DNA of 64,000 bases from Prunus persica (taxonomy: Eukaryota; Streptophyta; Magnoliopsida; Rosales; Rosaceae): assembly GCF_000346465.2 (NCBI RefSeq), contig NC_034012.1, positions 12,488,972 to 12,552,971 of the forward strand. Direction: 5' to 3'. Positions 62,159-64,000 of this stretch are shown here, in pieces (within the stretch, counting starts at the first letter, position 1; each line of letters opens with the position of its first letter). Below the pieces are notes generated by a model, which made no database searches, was not told the origin of the DNA, and saw nothing but the letters and a program-made list of their open reading frames with translations. A program made the translations under genes and the position numbers.

Positions 62159-64000
62159 CCCCAGAAGCAGAGAGATCAAACGAGCCAATACCCAGATCAC
62201 GAAAACTGCTGGTTCTTCAAAGACTGCCTGAATCATAACCCCAGAGCTGTTTCTCTTTGAACTTAAAGCCACCCAAATAAGAAACAGCCCCAAATTCACA
62301 AGCTCTAGGTACCAAGTGTCTCCATCTCCTTCTCACACACAAAAAGCATCCAAATTTCACAAACACCCAAAAATTAAAACCAACTTCAAATCGCACCAAA
62401 TGGAAACACAAGGCCTCTGCCTCTGATTCCACGTCGTCTCGTTAATAAAAACAAAGAAAACAATTAGAGCTGTGTAACTGCTTCCAGAAACAAACAAAGT
62501 CCACCAAAGAGTCTTATCTTCAATACCCAGAAGCCAAAATCAAAAAACACAATGAAAAAATATACAATCTTTCTGAAGAATGAGGTTTTTTTTTTTATAC
62601 TCCTACAATGAAAAAATTAAAAAATAATGGGATTTTTTTGAAATTTGAAAATAATAATAGTAGAATTGGAATGGAAACTATTGTACAGAGGATTAAAGAA
62701 GATTTTTCAGAGTTTTTGAAGGGAAAACCGCCGAGAAATCGCCAGATAACCGGGGGAGATCTGAGGAGAGAGAAAGTTGTAGAGAGAGAAACAGATTGGA
62801 TAATGGCAATGTTTTTTTGCGTGTTTTTTTTCTGCTTTGTTTTTAATTTTTTTGTGAATGAAATGAAACGAAATAATAATAAAAATTGAAATTGAAAGAC
62901 TATTCGTTTACGACTCTTTCTGGGTGCTATGTGCTCTATGCTCTCATCTTTCAAAGTTGGGTTTTGATTTGGTTTCGAGTATTTGTATTGGCTCTCACGT
63001 CGTTGAACCAAAACAACTCCATCTCAACTTCTCCAACTTCCCTCCTCTACACGTTTTAGCCTTCCTTGTTGCTTCAGTATTGTCAAACTAAACGGTTTTC
63101 ACCCCATTTTTCTTTTCGTTCTTTCTTTTTTATTTACATTTTGCTAGGATTTTTTTTTTTGTTGCCAAAGTTAAGATGAGGAGAGGAAAAACTCACACGC
63201 ACGGGTATCATAGGAACTTGATCACATGACTACTTAGGAGCACACCAGAGACATAGACGAATCCAACTAACACCCGAGTGGTTTTTTCCTTTTTTTGTTA
63301 GTTCATTCTCAATTTGTAATTTTACATCTAACAACATTTATTTGCATTTAAGGATGTTAATTTAATGGGTGATTTTTGATATGTGAAGAACAAACCAATG
63401 TCTACATCAATTGAATCTAGATCCTCTTTAAGGACTATAATGTTCTTAAATCTTAGGGTTCTGTGCTAAAATAACCATTTTTCACAATTTTTGTTTCAAA
63501 ATAGCCACTACCCCATAGTTCCCTCTATTTGTCCCCATAGTGCCTCTCTAATGCAAGGTGGCTATTTTGGAACAAAAATTATAAAGAAGGGCTATTTTAA
63601 TTAATTTCTCTAAATTTTAATATTAAAATCAAAATAAATGATAGAATTTTGAAATTTCGAATCCACAATTTAGGTTAACAATGAAAATTTCAAATTCAAT
63701 TGGTAAATATTTTTGTGGTGAGCTTCTCTTTTTGAGTTTTCTTATTTCTACCGTATTTTAATTGGGTAAATTTGTAAATATAAAATAAAAAGGCAAATTT
63801 AGATACATAACACACATTTGGGATATTAATTTTTTTTTTTATAATTATCATATTTCTGACCCTTGTTTGCAAGGAAGAGTAGGTGCCTTTCATACTCCAA
63901 CGGAACCTTGACCTCTTCTTTTATATGGAATTGAATTACTCACCTTGTGGGTTTCCATGTAAAATACAAATTAATGCACATACATGATAAGCCATTGTCA
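62159..64000. other. ATG18f promoter and intergenic
   Basis: 62159-62600 is likely the ATG18f 5' leader and promoter. No gene follows to the end of the window. A repeat-like piece with ACTCACACGCACGGG is at 63190-63210 and an imperfect foldback at 63465-63603. Confidence 0.5.
63465..63603. mobile_element. Imperfect foldback repeat (MITE-like)
   Basis: Left arm segments AAAATAACCATTTTTC and TGTTTCAAAATAGCCAC are matched inverted by GTGGCTATTTTGGAACAAAA and GAAGGGCTATTTTAATT on the right. The arms are about 50 bases with mismatches. No target duplication was confirmed. Confidence 0.55.

Noticed and set aside
1..64000. CRISPR arrays, bacterial operons, organelle insertions
   Set aside because: No regularly spaced repeat array, no ribosome-binding-site-linked ORF cluster and no plastid or mitochondrial gene sequence was seen.

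Overview
This is nuclear DNA from a flowering plant. It has GT-AG introns, long AT-rich intergenic stretches, a eukaryotic tRNA and a dense load of hAT, copia, Ty3/gypsy, LINE, SINE and MITE sequences. The gene set points to a eudicot. Protein wording and repeat style suggest a rosid, perhaps Rosaceae/Prunus, but that is an inference.

Layout. 154-4121: a hAT DNA transposon with a perfect 8-bp target duplication and a frameshifted transposase. 5009-10699 (-): class I formin, FH5-like. 14014-14984 (+): class VI small heat-shock protein. 15140-15212 (+): tRNA-Ala(AGC). 15.2-22.5 kb: gene-poor, with nested MITEs, a 5'-truncated LINE and SINE-like copies. 22591-27572 (+): minus-end kinesin-14 of the ATK type, 16 exons. 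28028-28906 (-): PsbQ-like lumenal NDH subunit (PNSL2-like). 30395-32119 (+): CXXS-type thioredoxin interrupted in exon 2 by a 602-bp MITE. 32976-35724 (+): bHLH factor ILR3. 36460-37470 (+): intronless DUF1995 plastid protein. 38405-42433 (-): GAUT12/IRX8. 44.6-50.1 kb: an NLR remnant, a copia fragment and the 3' end of a Tat-like Ty3/gypsy element carrying an antisense ORF. 50825-53927 (+): CC-NBS-LRR gene. 54392-54503: SINE. 55894-62158 (-): ATG18f-like autophagy protein.

The genes do not form a pathway. They look like an ancestral block: formin FH5, Hsp21.7, ATK3, ILR3, IRX8 and ATG18f are, from memory, At5g54650, 54660, 54670, 54680, 54690 and 54730 in Arabidopsis. The NLR resembles At4g27190, which neighbours the ATK3 paralogue ATK2 (At4g27180).

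The most interesting structures are the MITE that splits the thioredoxin exon, the antisense ORF with its own possible promoter at the end of the gypsy element, the hAT element with four AACGACGTCGTT palindromes near its 5' end, and the two-layer nested insertions at 16.2-17.1 kb and 19.0-19.4 kb. Exon boundaries were worked out by hand from splice signals and reading phase, and every multi-exon gene closes in frame. Family names come from recognition of the protein sequence, not from a search.
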